From assembly GCA_014360565.1 (NCBI GenBank), contig JACIXH010000001.1:1-64000 (forward strand): a stretch of DNA of 64,000 nucleotides. The letters are read 5' to 3'. Shown piece by piece: positions 1 through 9,743 of this stretch. Within the stretch, counting starts at the first letter, position 1. Each line of letters starts with the position of its first letter. The stretch is from Nocardia sp. (GTDB lineage: Bacteria; Actinomycetota; Actinomycetes; Mycobacteriales; Mycobacteriaceae). A program made the translations under genes and the position numbers. The notes beneath the pieces are model-generated. The model saw nothing but the letters and a program-made list of their open reading frames with translations, was not told the origin of the DNA and searched no databases.

Positions 1-1
1 C

Positions 2-1193
2 CTGCACTCCCACGCCGACCACGACCTCGCCCAGATCCTCGAAGCCAGGGCCAAAGCAAATTCCGACCCCGATGCCACCGCGGCCGACGAGTTCGCCAAG
101 CTCCACGTCCAACTCCTCGCCGCCGAGATGCCGCGTCAGTCGATCCGTATGTGGCGCAACCCGTTGCCCCGCCTGACGATGCCCGCCTCCCGCGCGGTTG
201 ATGCTTCCAGGCTGCGGCCCGAGCAGATCCGTGCCCGTGTCGGTGCGCGCGGCAAACGACGCCCCGCCGAAGCCGAACCGTTCGAGGTGACCGACTACGT
301 CGCCGAGTCGTTGTTCGTCGACACCGAAAATCGACAACCAAGCCCGGCTGCGGCAACGCATGGCCGAACTGGTCGCGCGTGGTGTCCGGTTCACCGGGAC
401 CGCGCCGGGCTGGACACCGCGCCGCCCTGGCGAGCGTGCACCGCTGCCCACCGAAGTCTCCGACGCGATCTGGGATCACCAGTACTGTGCGTTCGTCGCC
501 GACCAACACGATCTCGACCGCGCCGAGGCCGGCGCTCCGGTGAAATCGCACGAGCACTCGTTGCTGTGGGCCGAGCGACGCACCGGACTGGGCTCGCGCT
601 CGGACCGCCGCGACTCCTACCTGTTCCAGGGCAACGGGCTCGATGACTTCCGCACCGCCATGAACCCGGTCGCCGGGTGGCGGTGCGTGTCGTGCTTCGT
701 CGAACGCGCCGCCACCGACCAACGCCCCCTCCACACCCGTAACGCACTGCTGCGCTCCGACGACGGACTGTGTGACTACTGCCGCAGCGACAACCGCACA
801 GGGTTGCCCACACTCGCGAACGGCTTCGAACTGTCCGAACTCGCGACCGCGTACTGCACCTACTTCGCCGAGCACTACCCCGACGCAGCACGGGCGCTGA
901 TCGCCGAGGTACGCCAGCGGGCACCCGAATGGCTGATCCACGTCGTCGACGGATTCCTCGCCACGCATCCGGACCTGCCCGGCGCACCGACCCTCACCGA
1001 CACCGACGACGAGCCCGCGTCGGTGCAGTCCACGCCGCGCCGACGAGCTCAGGTGCTGCCGCCCGGCCAACGTGCGGGCAAGTGCGAGGGCTGCACCCAG
1101 TACCTGCCCGTCCACGACGACGGGTTCTGCACCCAGTGCCGGGTCTACCTCGGCCTGTACGTGCCCGCGGCGCGGAACAGTACCGCTGCCTGA
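2..1193 (+). pseudogene. Frameshifted or frame-disrupted protein, 5'-truncated by window edge; C-terminal half carries two zinc-ribbon-like CxxC modules
   Basis: Frame 2 is open from the window start (LHSHADHDLAQILEARAKANSD...EVTDYVAESLFVDTE) and continues sensibly in frame 3 (IDNQARLRQRMAELVARGVRF...) after the AAAA run at 327-330. Cys motifs: CVSC...SDDGLCDYCR and CEGC...HDDGFCTQCR. Confidence 0.6.
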
Positions 1194-1230
1194 CCTCGCC
1201 CCTGACCCACTCGCTTTCCCATTCCCGTAG

Positions 1231-1269
1231 TCGGCTGGGGCACCACGCAACTTGGGGTGCCCCAGCCGA
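1231..1269. terminator. Perfect 14-bp stem hairpin (TCGGCTGGGGCACC / GGTGCCCCAGCCGA), likely terminator or attenuator
   Basis: Direct inverted repeat with an 11-nt loop, 38 bp after the stop at 1193; no U-tract. Confidence 0.6.
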
Positions 1270-1371
1270 TCGTCCACTCATGGAGGCGCTCATGTTCGGC
1301 CGTGCCCATCACGCTCGTGTCCGCCGCCGATCCGACAACAACCGATCGTCTCCGCGCTGCGGCAACTCTGT

Positions 1372-1710
1372 GTGACCGTGTATCTGGCTACCGAACCGCA
1401 CGCCATGCTTCGCGGGTGCCCGCCCGGCATGACCCTGGTCCTCACCGACCGTTTCGTCATCAACGTCTCAGCGCGCGATACCGACGTCGAGATCCTGCAC
1501 AACATCTTCGAGCCCAGCTTCGACGATCGGGCGGTGTCCGAGCACGCCAATGCTGCACGCGACGGACTGCCCGGCACCTACGACCATCGCACCCGCCGCG
1601 GCTACAGCCCCGAGCGCCGCCGCCTGATGGTCGGAGACATCGTCGCCCTGGGCCCACGCCACTACGCCTGCACCGCGCTCGGGTGGCTGCACGTCCTACC
1701 GCCCGGCTGA
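1372..1710 (+). CDS. Small conjugative-element accessory protein, YodL-like C-terminal motif (paralog of 2422-2769)
   Basis: GTG start giving VTVYLATEPHAMLRG...; C-term LMVGDIVALGPRHYACTALGWLHV parallels the 2422 ORF and the YodL-like 'SVGDVV...Y.v..fG' pattern. Confidence 0.65.
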   Translation: MTVYLATEPHAMLRGCPPGMTLVLTDRFVINVSARDTDVEILHNIFEPSFDDRAVSEHANAARDGLPGTYDHRTRRGYSPERRRLMVGDIVALGPRHYACTALGWLHVLPPG

Positions 1711-1760
1711 CGCCCAGCTCTCACCACTGCATCCACGCGCGATCCGAAAGGCGAACCACC

Positions 1761-2252
1761 ATGGGCCAACACTTCAAACCCGTCTTCCTTGCCGCGGATT
1801 CCGACACAGTTATCGGCCACCTCGGTCCAGGGATCTTCTACAAACTCGCCGAGCACGCCGCCCGACGAGACCTCTGGTTCGTCTCCGACGTCGCACAAAT
1901 CCTCATGACGCCGACTCGCATCGTCTGGGTGGGCGAGTACGCCGATCCTGAACCTGGCACCGAGCCACCCGCCAACCTCCACGAGCTCTCCAACTCGCTA
2001 CCGGAGACGCCGGTCCCCGATGTCGCGCTCGGCACGTACCTGATCAACCACGACCGGCGCGTGTACCTCCAAGACGAGTCCGTGACCGAGGACGAGGCCC
2101 ATCCCCTGGCCGCCCTCACCGTCGAAGGTGGTGAGGGCTACCTCGAAGACGAGCACGGCTTGATCGGGTCCTGGGCGCGCCAACGCATCAGCGTCGCTGA
2201 CACCGCGCCCACCGGATACACCGAAATCCAGTTCCGCGCTTGGTTCGTCTGA
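1761..2252 (+). CDS. Hypothetical protein of conjugative element
   Basis: ATG at 1761 preceded by GAAAGGCGAACCACC; 163-aa ORF between the two YodL-like paralogs, same strand. Confidence 0.55.
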   Translation: MGQHFKPVFLAADSDTVIGHLGPGIFYKLAEHAARRDLWFVSDVAQILMTPTRIVWVGEYADPEPGTEPPANLHELSNSLPETPVPDVALGTYLINHDRRVYLQDESVTEDEAHPLAALTVEGGEGYLEDEHGLIGSWARQRISVADTAPTGYTEIQFRAWFV

Positions 2253-2421
2253 CCCAGCGCAGCCTCCCACCGCACACGCCCGCACCGTCGCCGGACAGCG
2301 AGGTGGTGTCCCACCCATTCCACTCCCACCGGAGGTATTCGTGTTCCACCGATCCCGCCGCTGTCTCACACGACTCGGCCTCGTCGCTGCCCGTGCACGA
2401 CACCCGCAGCGATCGGTTCTC

Positions 2422-2769
2422 GTGACCGTCTATCTCGCCAACGACCCACTCGCGATGCTCACCGGCTACACCCGCGGTACCGCAGTGACTCTCGCCGATC
2501 GGTTCGATCTCGACCTCACACCTCGCCTCGCTGACACCGCCTTGTTGGAGCGAGTCTTCGCCCGCGACACCGGCGGTCCCGACGACGTCGTGCTCGGCCG
2601 GATCTTCGACGCACTCAACGACCACCCCGAACCCGGCGACGAACACCTCACCGACCGCTGGTACCGCGGCGGGCGTCGTTCTCTGTCGGTCGGCGACGTG
2701 GTCGCGCTCGGGCCCCGCCACTCCGCCTGCGCGGCGATCGGCTGGGCGCCGATCGCCCGGCCGGACTGA
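2422..2769 (+). CDS. Small conjugative-element accessory protein, YodL-like C-terminal motif
   Basis: GTG start VTVYLANDPLAMLTGYTRGTAVTLADRF...RRSLSVGDVVALGPRHSACAAIGWAPI; paralog of 1372-1710. Confidence 0.65.
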   Translation: MTVYLANDPLAMLTGYTRGTAVTLADRFDLDLTPRLADTALLERVFARDTGGPDDVVLGRIFDALNDHPEPGDEHLTDRWYRGGRRSLSVGDVVALGPRHSACAAIGWAPIARPD

Positions 2770-2781
2770 GCTGCCCGGCGG

Positions 2782-2823
2782 CGGGTGGGATCAACCCTGT
2801 TCCACAGGGTTTCATCCCACCCG
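2782..2823. terminator. Strong hairpin (17 bp with one small internal loop) downstream of 2769
   Basis: CGGGTGGGAT-C-AACCCTG TTCCA CAGGGTT-TC-ATCCCACCCG; begins 12 bp after the stop. Confidence 0.65.
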
Positions 2824-3015
2824 AATCGCTCTTCCGTAGCCCGCCGCACCCGCCTCTGCTTCATCACCCCCTTGCTCGCCCTCAGCCGCACCTCTCAGCG
2901 AACAACTCACACTCCCTCTTTCGCGCTCCCACACACCTCCCCTCGCTTCTCTTTGCCCCTTTAACAAGCAGACATCTGGCATCTCGGTACCGATCCGATA
3001 ACGCCCGTGTCGATA

Positions 3016-3045
3016 GTTGTCCAGCGTTGTCCAGCGTAGTCCAAC
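3016..3045. repeat. Three tandem 10-bp direct repeats (GTTGTCCAGC, GTTGTCCAGC, GTAGTCCAAC) just upstream of the relaxase
   Basis: Seen directly; candidate iteron/oriT/relaxase-operator element. Confidence 0.6.
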
Positions 3046-3096
3046 CGAATTAATTGCCCCTTGCGCCAAGAGAATTCATTGGTGCTTCATGGAGGC

Positions 3097-6000
3097 ATGG
3101 TCGCGACCATTCATCGAGTCGCCGCAGGAAACGGCTACCAATATTATCTGCGGAAAACCGCCGCGAACGACAGAACCGCTCGTGGGCGGTCATCGCTGTC
3201 GCAGTACTACTCCGATCACGGCGAAGCACCCGGACGTTGGCACGGCACCGGACTGACCGCGCTCGGCATCGCCGCTGGTACGGAAGTGACCGAGGCTCAG
3301 ATGAAGTCGCTGTTCGGTCAGGGCCTTCATCCGAACGCCGAACAGATCAAGACTGAGGTCTACGAACGCCAGATCGCGCTCGGCGCCGACGACCGCGACG
3401 CCACCCGTGCGGCAGAGAAGGCAACCAAATTGGGCAACAAATTCGCCGTCTACAAGGTTCGTTCGGAGTACCGCAAGCGCTGTACCGATGCCTACCGTGC
3501 GCACAATTCGGAACGGAATATAGAGCCGACCACCGCAATTCCCGACGACGAACGCGCACATATTCGCTCGCGAGTCGCGACCGAAATGTTCACCACCGAG
3601 TACGGCCGCCCACCTCTGAACGCACGAGAGTTGTCGGGATGGGTCGCCAAAAACTCGCGCGTGAACCAGGCCGCGCTGGCCGGTCTCGAGATCGCCTTCT
3701 CCCCGGTGAAGAGTGTGTCGGTGCTGTGGGCGTTGGCCCCACCGGACATGGCAGCCCGGATCGAGGCCGCCCACCAGCGTGCGATCGGTGATGCGTTGAC
3801 GTGGTTGGAGCGCAACGGCTTGTTCACCCGGCTCGGCCGTAACGGGGTCCGACACGTCGAAGTCGAGGGGATCGTCGCGGCCTGTTTCACCCATCGCGAC
3901 AGCCGCGCAGGCGATCCCGACCTACACACCCACGTCCTGATCGCCAACAAGGTCCGCACCCTGGACGGGAAATGGCGCACGATCGACTCCCGGCTGTTCC
4001 ACGAAGCCGCCGTCACGGTCTCGGAGATCTACGACTCCCGCCTCGAGCACCATCTCGAACTCGCACTCAATCTGCAGTTCGAAACCCGCCCCGACCGCAA
4101 CATCCACCAAGTCCCCGTCCGTGAGGTCATCGGCGTCCCGCTGGAACTGATCCACGCCTGGTCGCAGCGAGGCACCGCGATCAACGCGCGCCTGGACCAA
4201 CTCACCGCCGATTTCCAGACAACCTTCGGCCGCGAACCCACCCCGGAAGAGGTCTACGGTCTCGCCGACCGGGCGACGTTGGATACCCGTCCGGCCAAAC
4301 ACCTTCCGGAGTCGCACACCCAGCAAAGTGAGACCTGGCTGGCCCAGGCCACCACGCTGCTCGGTGGCCGTGAGCCGGTTGAAGCGGTAGCGATACGCGT
4401 GGTGGCGGTGCCGCGGATACCTCGCCCGGACCCGGACGCCGTATTCATCGCCGCGACCGCCGAGCGTGCGCTGGCCGCAGCGTCGCAGCGACGCTCGACG
4501 TGGCGGCCGTTCAATCTGCGTGCCGAGGTCGAACGCCAACTGCGCGGCCAGATCAGCCCGGCCGACTGGGCCTGGGTTCCCGACAAAGTTGTCGCCGACG
4601 CGCTCTCACCACGGTCTGCGGTCGCGCGTGGTGATCCCGACCTCACCGACGAGCGCGGGCTGCGGGCGGTGCCCGCCTGGTTGCGCCACCGCGACAGCAG
4701 CCCCGTTCATGTACGCCCGAACTCCCAGATCTACACCACCGAAGCCACTCTCGATGTCGAAGCTGCGCTCATCGAGCTGTCGATCGAGCCCGGCGCCCGC
4801 ATCCTGGATCCCGCACTGCTGACCAGCGCGGTCACGGACTACAACACCGCGCATCCTGATCGGCCGCTCAATGCCGGCCAGGTCGGTGTCATCTCTTCTT
4901 TCGCCACGTCCGGGTTGCGTGTGCATACCGCCAACGCCCCTGCCGGAACCGGCAAGACCACCGCCATGCAAGTTCTCACCAGCGCATGGCATTCCAGCGG
5001 CGGCACCGTCCTCGGGATGGCGCCCACCGCTGCGGCGGCTGCTGTGCTCGGGGAGTCGATCAATACCCGCGCCGAGACCGTGGACAAGCTTCTCGACGTC
5101 ATCAACCGCCACTCCCCGCGCACGGATTCGCCCACGATCGTGCGGGATCATCCGCCGTCGTTGCCGCAATGGGTCCTCGACATCGACGACCGAACGCTGG
5201 TGATCGTCGACGAGCACGTCAAACTCGGCAACACCAAACGTCTCCAGCTGCTGCAGTTCCTCTCCCGACGCGGCGCGACGGTGCGCTGCATCGGCGACGA
5301 CCGGCAACTGCCCGCGATCGAAGCCGGTGGCGCCGATGCCGACATGAACGCCGCCTCCCCCGAGCAAACGTTGACGCTTTCGCACGTGGTCCGGTTCGCA
5401 TCCACCGGCGAAGCAACGGCTTCGATCGGGCTGCGCGAGGGCGACCCGGCCGCGCTGGCCTGGTATCTGGACAACGACCGCATCCACGCCGGGCACACCG
5501 GATCGGTCTACGACGACACCTACACAGCGTGGGCCGCTGACAACGTCGCCGGTCGCGACGCGGTCATGTTGGCACCCACACACAAGGTCGTGAGCGCGCT
5601 CAACGCACGCGCCCGCGCCGACAGACTCACCCGAACCGGCACGAAAACCGGTACCGAAGTGGCCCTCGTGGACGGTCTTTCCGGCTCGGTCGGTGACACT
5701 GTGCGCACCCGACGCAACAACCCGAAGCTGCGTTTCGGCGACACCGATTGGGTCCGCAACGGCTACTCCTGGACTATCACCGACGTCCATGAGGACGGTT
5801 CACTGACGGTTTCGCATCGACGCGGAGGCACCGACACCGACAAAACGGTGCGGCTTCCGGTCGAGTATGTGCGCGTCCATGTGCACCTCGGGTACGCCGC
5901 GACGATCGATTCCGCGCAAGGAATCACCGCCGACGCCTGCCACGTCGCACTGTCCGGGCGCGAATCCCGCCAACAGTTCTACGTCGCGATGACCCGCGGA

Positions 6001-9000
6001 ATCCACGCCAACCACGCCTACATCGCCACCGCCCTCGACGGCGCCGAAGGCTCGATCTACACCGAACCCGCCGTCTACCCGCGCACCGCAGTCGAAGTTT
6101 TACAGCGAGTGTTGGCTCGCGACGGGGCACAGAAGTCAGCGCACACCGAACTCCGTGACGCCCTCGACCCGGCTTTGCGAATCGGGCGGGCGGTCGATAT
6201 ATACCTCGACACCCTCGGCCTGGCCGCCGAACACGCCCTCGGCTCCGACCGTCTCGCAGAACTCGACCGTGCCGCCGACACCATTCACCCCGACTTGACC
6301 GAGAGCCCCGCCTACCCGGTGCTCCGCCAACACCTGGCCCTGATCGCACTCACCGGCGCCGATCCAGTAGCCGCACTTCGCTCTGCGGCGGCTGCCCGCG
6401 AGCTCGACACCGCCGACGATCCTGCCGCGGTGCTGGACTGGCGTCTGGATCCCTCTGGAGCGCATTCCACCGGCAGAGGACCTCTGTCCTGGACGCCAGG
6501 ACTCCCCACCGGTGTTGCCGATGAAGCTCTCGCTGAACCTGTTCGGGCACGCGAACGGATCGTGTCTGCCCTCGTCGAACAGATCCGTGATGCCGCGGCA
6601 GGGTGGACACCGGCCACCGCACCCGCGTGGGCGCGACCACTGCTGGGCACCGATCCTGCGTTGATCGGCGAGCTCGCGGTGTGGCGGGCCGGACTCCACG
6701 TCCCCGACACCGACACCCGGCCCACCGGCCCCGCCCGCTACACCGACCTCGAACGCCTACACCAGAAACGTCTGCAACAACGCGTCATCGACGCCTACGG
6801 TGACCCGGCACTCCCCCGCAATCGATGGGCCGACGTCGTCGATAACCTCGATTCTCGTATCAGCACCGATGCGTTGTGGCCGGTCGTGGCTGACAAGATC
6901 GACCTCGCCGCGCGTTCCGGACTCGACATCACCGGCCTGCTGACAGATGCGGCAACACAGCGGCCGTTACCCGATGAGATGCCCGCCGCGGCATTGTGGG
7001 CGCGCCTGGAACTGGAACCTTCCGCCCTCGACACCACCGGCACCGACCTACTCCGCCCCGACTGGCTACCCGACCTCGAAGCCGTTCTGGGCACCGACAT
7101 GTCCGAACAAGTCACGTCCGAACCGGCCTGGCCTCGTGTCGTCGCCGCCGTCGAGCGGGCCACCAGTACCTGGTCGCCTCGCGATCTACTCGTCACTGCC
7201 TACGAACTTCTCCAAGGCGCGCAACCCGACGACGCTGCACCGCTGCGCGCCGACCAACTCGCCGCCGCACTGGCCTGGCGCATCGACGCACTGCACCACC
7301 ACACCCCGACACCGCAACCACCCACCCAGGAGACAGAACCCCCAGCGCCTGAACCGACCACCCCAGACGCCGAGAGGGAGCCCTCGGCCAGTTCTGCTAC
7401 AGCCGCGCCGACCGCAAATGAACCCGACGACGCTACTGTCGTCACCGTTATCAGCGACCCCCTTGAGGAAGACCTCGTCACTGGTATCGAAGGCATCGCC
7501 CGATTGTTCGCGACAGGGCGAGTCGCTGACGCTGTCGCCGCATTCCGGGGCTTCAGCACCGAGCTGTCCGACGACGAACAAGCGGTCCTCACCGCAGTCT
7601 CGGAAACCCTCTACCAGTACAGCTTCCCCGTCGCGCTGGCTCGACTGCGCTGGGCCGAGCAACAATTCCCGCAACACCGTGCGCTGATCCACGCGTGCAC
7701 CCCCTCGACCGATCCGCATACCTTCCACCGCGATACCGAACCGGAGCGTGGCCGACCCCATCCTGTCTACGACCACCGCGAACACGTCGACCCCACGATC
7801 ACACCGGCAGTGTTCGACCCGATTCAGGCCGCCGGCAACGACGCCTTCGACACCTACCTCGACGACGCCGAACGTTTCGACAGCCGCTATATGGCACTAA
7901 CGGGAGAGCGGCACAGCCCGTCAGGCGCTGGTTACCCGATCGACTACGACTTGGCCGCAATGCCCGCCATCGTTGGCCTGCCGTGCGTCGACTGCAGCAC
8001 CGAGCGTCCCCGCAACGCCAGCTCCCCCGTACCTCCACGACACTCCGACGACGGTCTTTGCCACGACTGCCGAGACAACGAACGGCCAGGTATCCCCGAC
8101 CACAACCCTGCCGATCACTTGGTCGCGCGATGCGCGCACATCGCCGAAACACAGCCTGCGCCTGCGGCGCTAGCGATGCTGCGCCGCGACTGGCGCACAC
8201 TCGACCAACCCGGGCGCGCTGTCATCCAGCAGTGGCTGACCAACAATCCGCTCACCGAACAGCCATTCCCGGTCCTCGAGCCGCTGCAGCGTTTGACCGA
8301 TCGCGACCTCGCCGACGCGATCGACGGACTGGCCCAACGGCTCGGCAACTCCGCCACCGAGGCTGAATTCTTCGCACCCATCCGACACGACGGCTTCGAC
8401 TCCGAACCCGACCCGTTCGTGGTCGCACACCAGGATGCTGCCGACACTGCCCGCGACACCGCACAAATGCGCGCCGACGAACTCGACAGCGCCATCCGGC
8501 GACTCCGCGTTACCAGCGACGCGCTCGATACTGCCCGCGAAGCGCTCGACGCGCTGCCCCTGATCAGGCGTGCGGCACGCCACTCCATGCAGAGCCGTAT
8601 CAACGACTTGTCTCGAGAACATCGCGAGCGTGGCGCGGAACATCAACAGGCCCGCGACATCGCCCGTGCGGCGAACCGACACGCCAACGAACTGATTGCC
8701 CAGGCCGAGCGCTCCGCTGCCGACGACGAGACGCGCCGAAGCGGTGAACAATCTCGAGCTGCCGCCGAAAGCACTGTCGCACGCGATGCCACCGTCGCGG
8801 CGCTCCACCAAGGGCTCGAATCCGAGCTCGCTGCTCATCGCGCAGAACACAACAGGCGACAGAATCTGACCAATCCTCAACGGCGGCTGGAAGAACGCGC
8901 GCGCCAACAACATGCGGCCACCGCCGATGAGTTCACGGTTGAGGAACGCTCTGCAGTAGAGGGCACCGGGCCTGACTACCGATCGGGCATGGGTCTCTAG
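3097..9000 (+). CDS. traA: MobF-type conjugative relaxase/helicase (TraA/TrwC-like)
   Basis: N-term MVATIHRVAAGNGYQYYLRK, relaxase His cluster 'DPDLHTHVLIANKV', Walker A 'NAPAGTGKTTAM', Walker B-like 'LVIVDEH', helicase motif 'GYAATIDSAQGITADACHVALS'. Exact start uncertain (TTG 3061 or ATG 3097). Confidence 0.9.
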   Translation: MVATIHRVAAGNGYQYYLRKTAANDRTARGRSSLSQYYSDHGEAPGRWHGTGLTALGIAAGTEVTEAQMKSLFGQGLHPNAEQIKTEVYERQIALGADDRDATRAAEKATKLGNKFAVYKVRSEYRKRCTDAYRAHNSERNIEPTTAIPDDERAHIRSRVATEMFTTEYGRPPLNARELSGWVAKNSRVNQAALAGLEIAFSPVKSVSVLWALAPPDMAARIEAAHQRAIGDALTWLERNGLFTRLGRNGVRHVEVEGIVAACFTHRDSRAGDPDLHTHVLIANKVRTLDGKWRTIDSRLFHEAAVTVSEIYDSRLEHHLELALNLQFETRPDRNIHQVPVREVIGVPLELIHAWSQRGTAINARLDQLTADFQTTFGREPTPEEVYGLADRATLDTRPAKHLPESHTQQSETWLAQATTLLGGREPVEAVAIRVVAVPRIPRPDPDAVFIAATAERALAAASQRRSTWRPFNLRAEVERQLRGQISPADWAWVPDKVVADALSPRSAVARGDPDLTDERGLRAVPAWLRHRDSSPVHVRPNSQIYTTEATLDVEAALIELSIEPGARILDPALLTSAVTDYNTAHPDRPLNAGQVGVISSFATSGLRVHTANAPAGTGKTTAMQVLTSAWHSSGGTVLGMAPTAAAAAVLGESINTRAETVDKLLDVINRHSPRTDSPTIVRDHPPSLPQWVLDIDDRTLVIVDEHVKLGNTKRLQLLQFLSRRGATVRCIGDDRQLPAIEAGGADADMNAASPEQTLTLSHVVRFASTGEATASIGLREGDPAALAWYLDNDRIHAGHTGSVYDDTYTAWAADNVAGRDAVMLAPTHKVVSALNARARADRLTRTGTKTGTEVALVDGLSGSVGDTVRTRRNNPKLRFGDTDWVRNGYSWTITDVHEDGSLTVSHRRGGTDTDKTVRLPVEYVRVHVHLGYAATIDSAQGITADACHVALSGRESRQQFYVAMTRGIHANHAYIATALDGAEGSIYTEPAVYPRTAVEVLQRVLARDGAQKSAHTELRDALDPALRIGRAVDIYLDTLGLAAEHALGSDRLAELDRAADTIHPDLTESPAYPVLRQHLALIALTGADPVAALRSAAAARELDTADDPAAVLDWRLDPSGAHSTGRGPLSWTPGLPTGVADEALAEPVRARERIVSALVEQIRDAAAGWTPATAPAWARPLLGTDPALIGELAVWRAGLHVPDTDTRPTGPARYTDLERLHQKRLQQRVIDAYGDPALPRNRWADVVDNLDSRISTDALWPVVADKIDLAARSGLDITGLLTDAATQRPLPDEMPAAALWARLELEPSALDTTGTDLLRPDWLPDLEAVLGTDMSEQVTSEPAWPRVVAAVERATSTWSPRDLLVTAYELLQGAQPDDAAPLRADQLAAALAWRIDALHHHTPTPQPPTQETEPPAPEPTTPDAEREPSASSATAAPTANEPDDATVVTVISDPLEEDLVTGIEGIARLFATGRVADAVAAFRGFSTELSDDEQAVLTAVSETLYQYSFPVALARLRWAEQQFPQHRALIHACTPSTDPHTFHRDTEPERGRPHPVYDHREHVDPTITPAVFDPIQAAGNDAFDTYLDDAERFDSRYMALTGERHSPSGAGYPIDYDLAAMPAIVGLPCVDCSTERPRNASSPVPPRHSDDGLCHDCRDNERPGIPDHNPADHLVARCAHIAETQPAPAALAMLRRDWRTLDQPGRAVIQQWLTNNPLTEQPFPVLEPLQRLTDRDLADAIDGLAQRLGNSATEAEFFAPIRHDGFDSEPDPFVVAHQDAADTARDTAQMRADELDSAIRRLRVTSDALDTAREALDALPLIRRAARHSMQSRINDLSREHRERGAEHQQARDIARAANRHANELIAQAERSAADDETRRSGEQSRAAAESTVARDATVAALHQGLESELAAHRAEHNRRQNLTNPQRRLEERARQQHAATADEFTVEERSAVEGTGPDYRSGMGL

Positions 9001-9490
9001 TCGTCAAACCAGGAGCCTGGACTGCCCTGGGTATCGTTCGCGCGAGTGACAGTCCAGGCCGATTCATGCTGTCGGGCACACTGGATCCACCCGCGGGAAC
9101 CAGCCAAGACAACACCTCGGGCCAGATCGTCGAGCGGAACAATCGCGCTCTGCGTCCCACCCAGACAGACAGCCAGCGGCGGGGTTTCACGTGCCAACGA
9201 AGGCGCCGAGCGGTCTGTCTGACAACGATGCAATGTTCTCCAGTTTGTGTCCATAGCCACGTCGATACAGCACATGACCCGCGCGAACACTCGACTTGGG
9301 ACTTTTCCAGCTCCAAGCCACGCCAACCCTTGATTCTGAATCATATTGGGTCACAATGATTTCCGCGGCGCGCTGCGGTCGGCACGGGGAATGGACCACG
9401 ATTCGGCGTAGCTGGGCAGACGCTTGACAAGACTTCGCAAGGCCGCTGAGGATTCGCGCTGTTGAATCTCGCTGAGCTACATTGCCCGCC

Positions 9491-9637
9491 GTGATTATTG
9501 TGCGACCAGAGCCTGCAGCAGCCGATATTCGGGAATTGATGCTCCACCCGAACACGGTGTGGCCGAAAAGATATCAAAGCAAGGCTGCACGCAGGGATGC
9601 GGCATCCAAGATTGCCGATCCGTGGCCGCGCCAATGA
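9491..9637 (+). pseudogene. 5' remnant (48 codons) of an Mrr-like endonuclease gene, paralogous to 55154-56212
   Basis: VIIVRPEPAAADIRELMLHPNTVWPKRYQSKAARRDAASKIADPWPRQ* aligns with VIIVRPGTRGTDPHQLCLHPEAVWPSRYRSREARKDIAAWIAAANS of the intact gene; also identical TACATT-N7-GTG start context. Confidence 0.7.
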
Positions 9638-9743
9638 CGCAGGGCGGGGCCGAACCTAACGATCAGGCCTTATATCGTCTGTATGGGTCGGCCGCGGGCT
9701 GACCCCACCGTCCCCGATCTACTCCGCAGGAGCCATACCCACG

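Noticed and set aside
4606-5790. 394-aa minus-strand ORF opposite the relaxase
   Set aside because: Shadow ORF; relaxase/helicase motifs are on the + strand.
9001-9477. Small ORFs (for example 9066-9359) between relaxase and endonuclease remnant
   Set aside because: No motifs, ribosome-binding site or coding bias strong enough to support a call.
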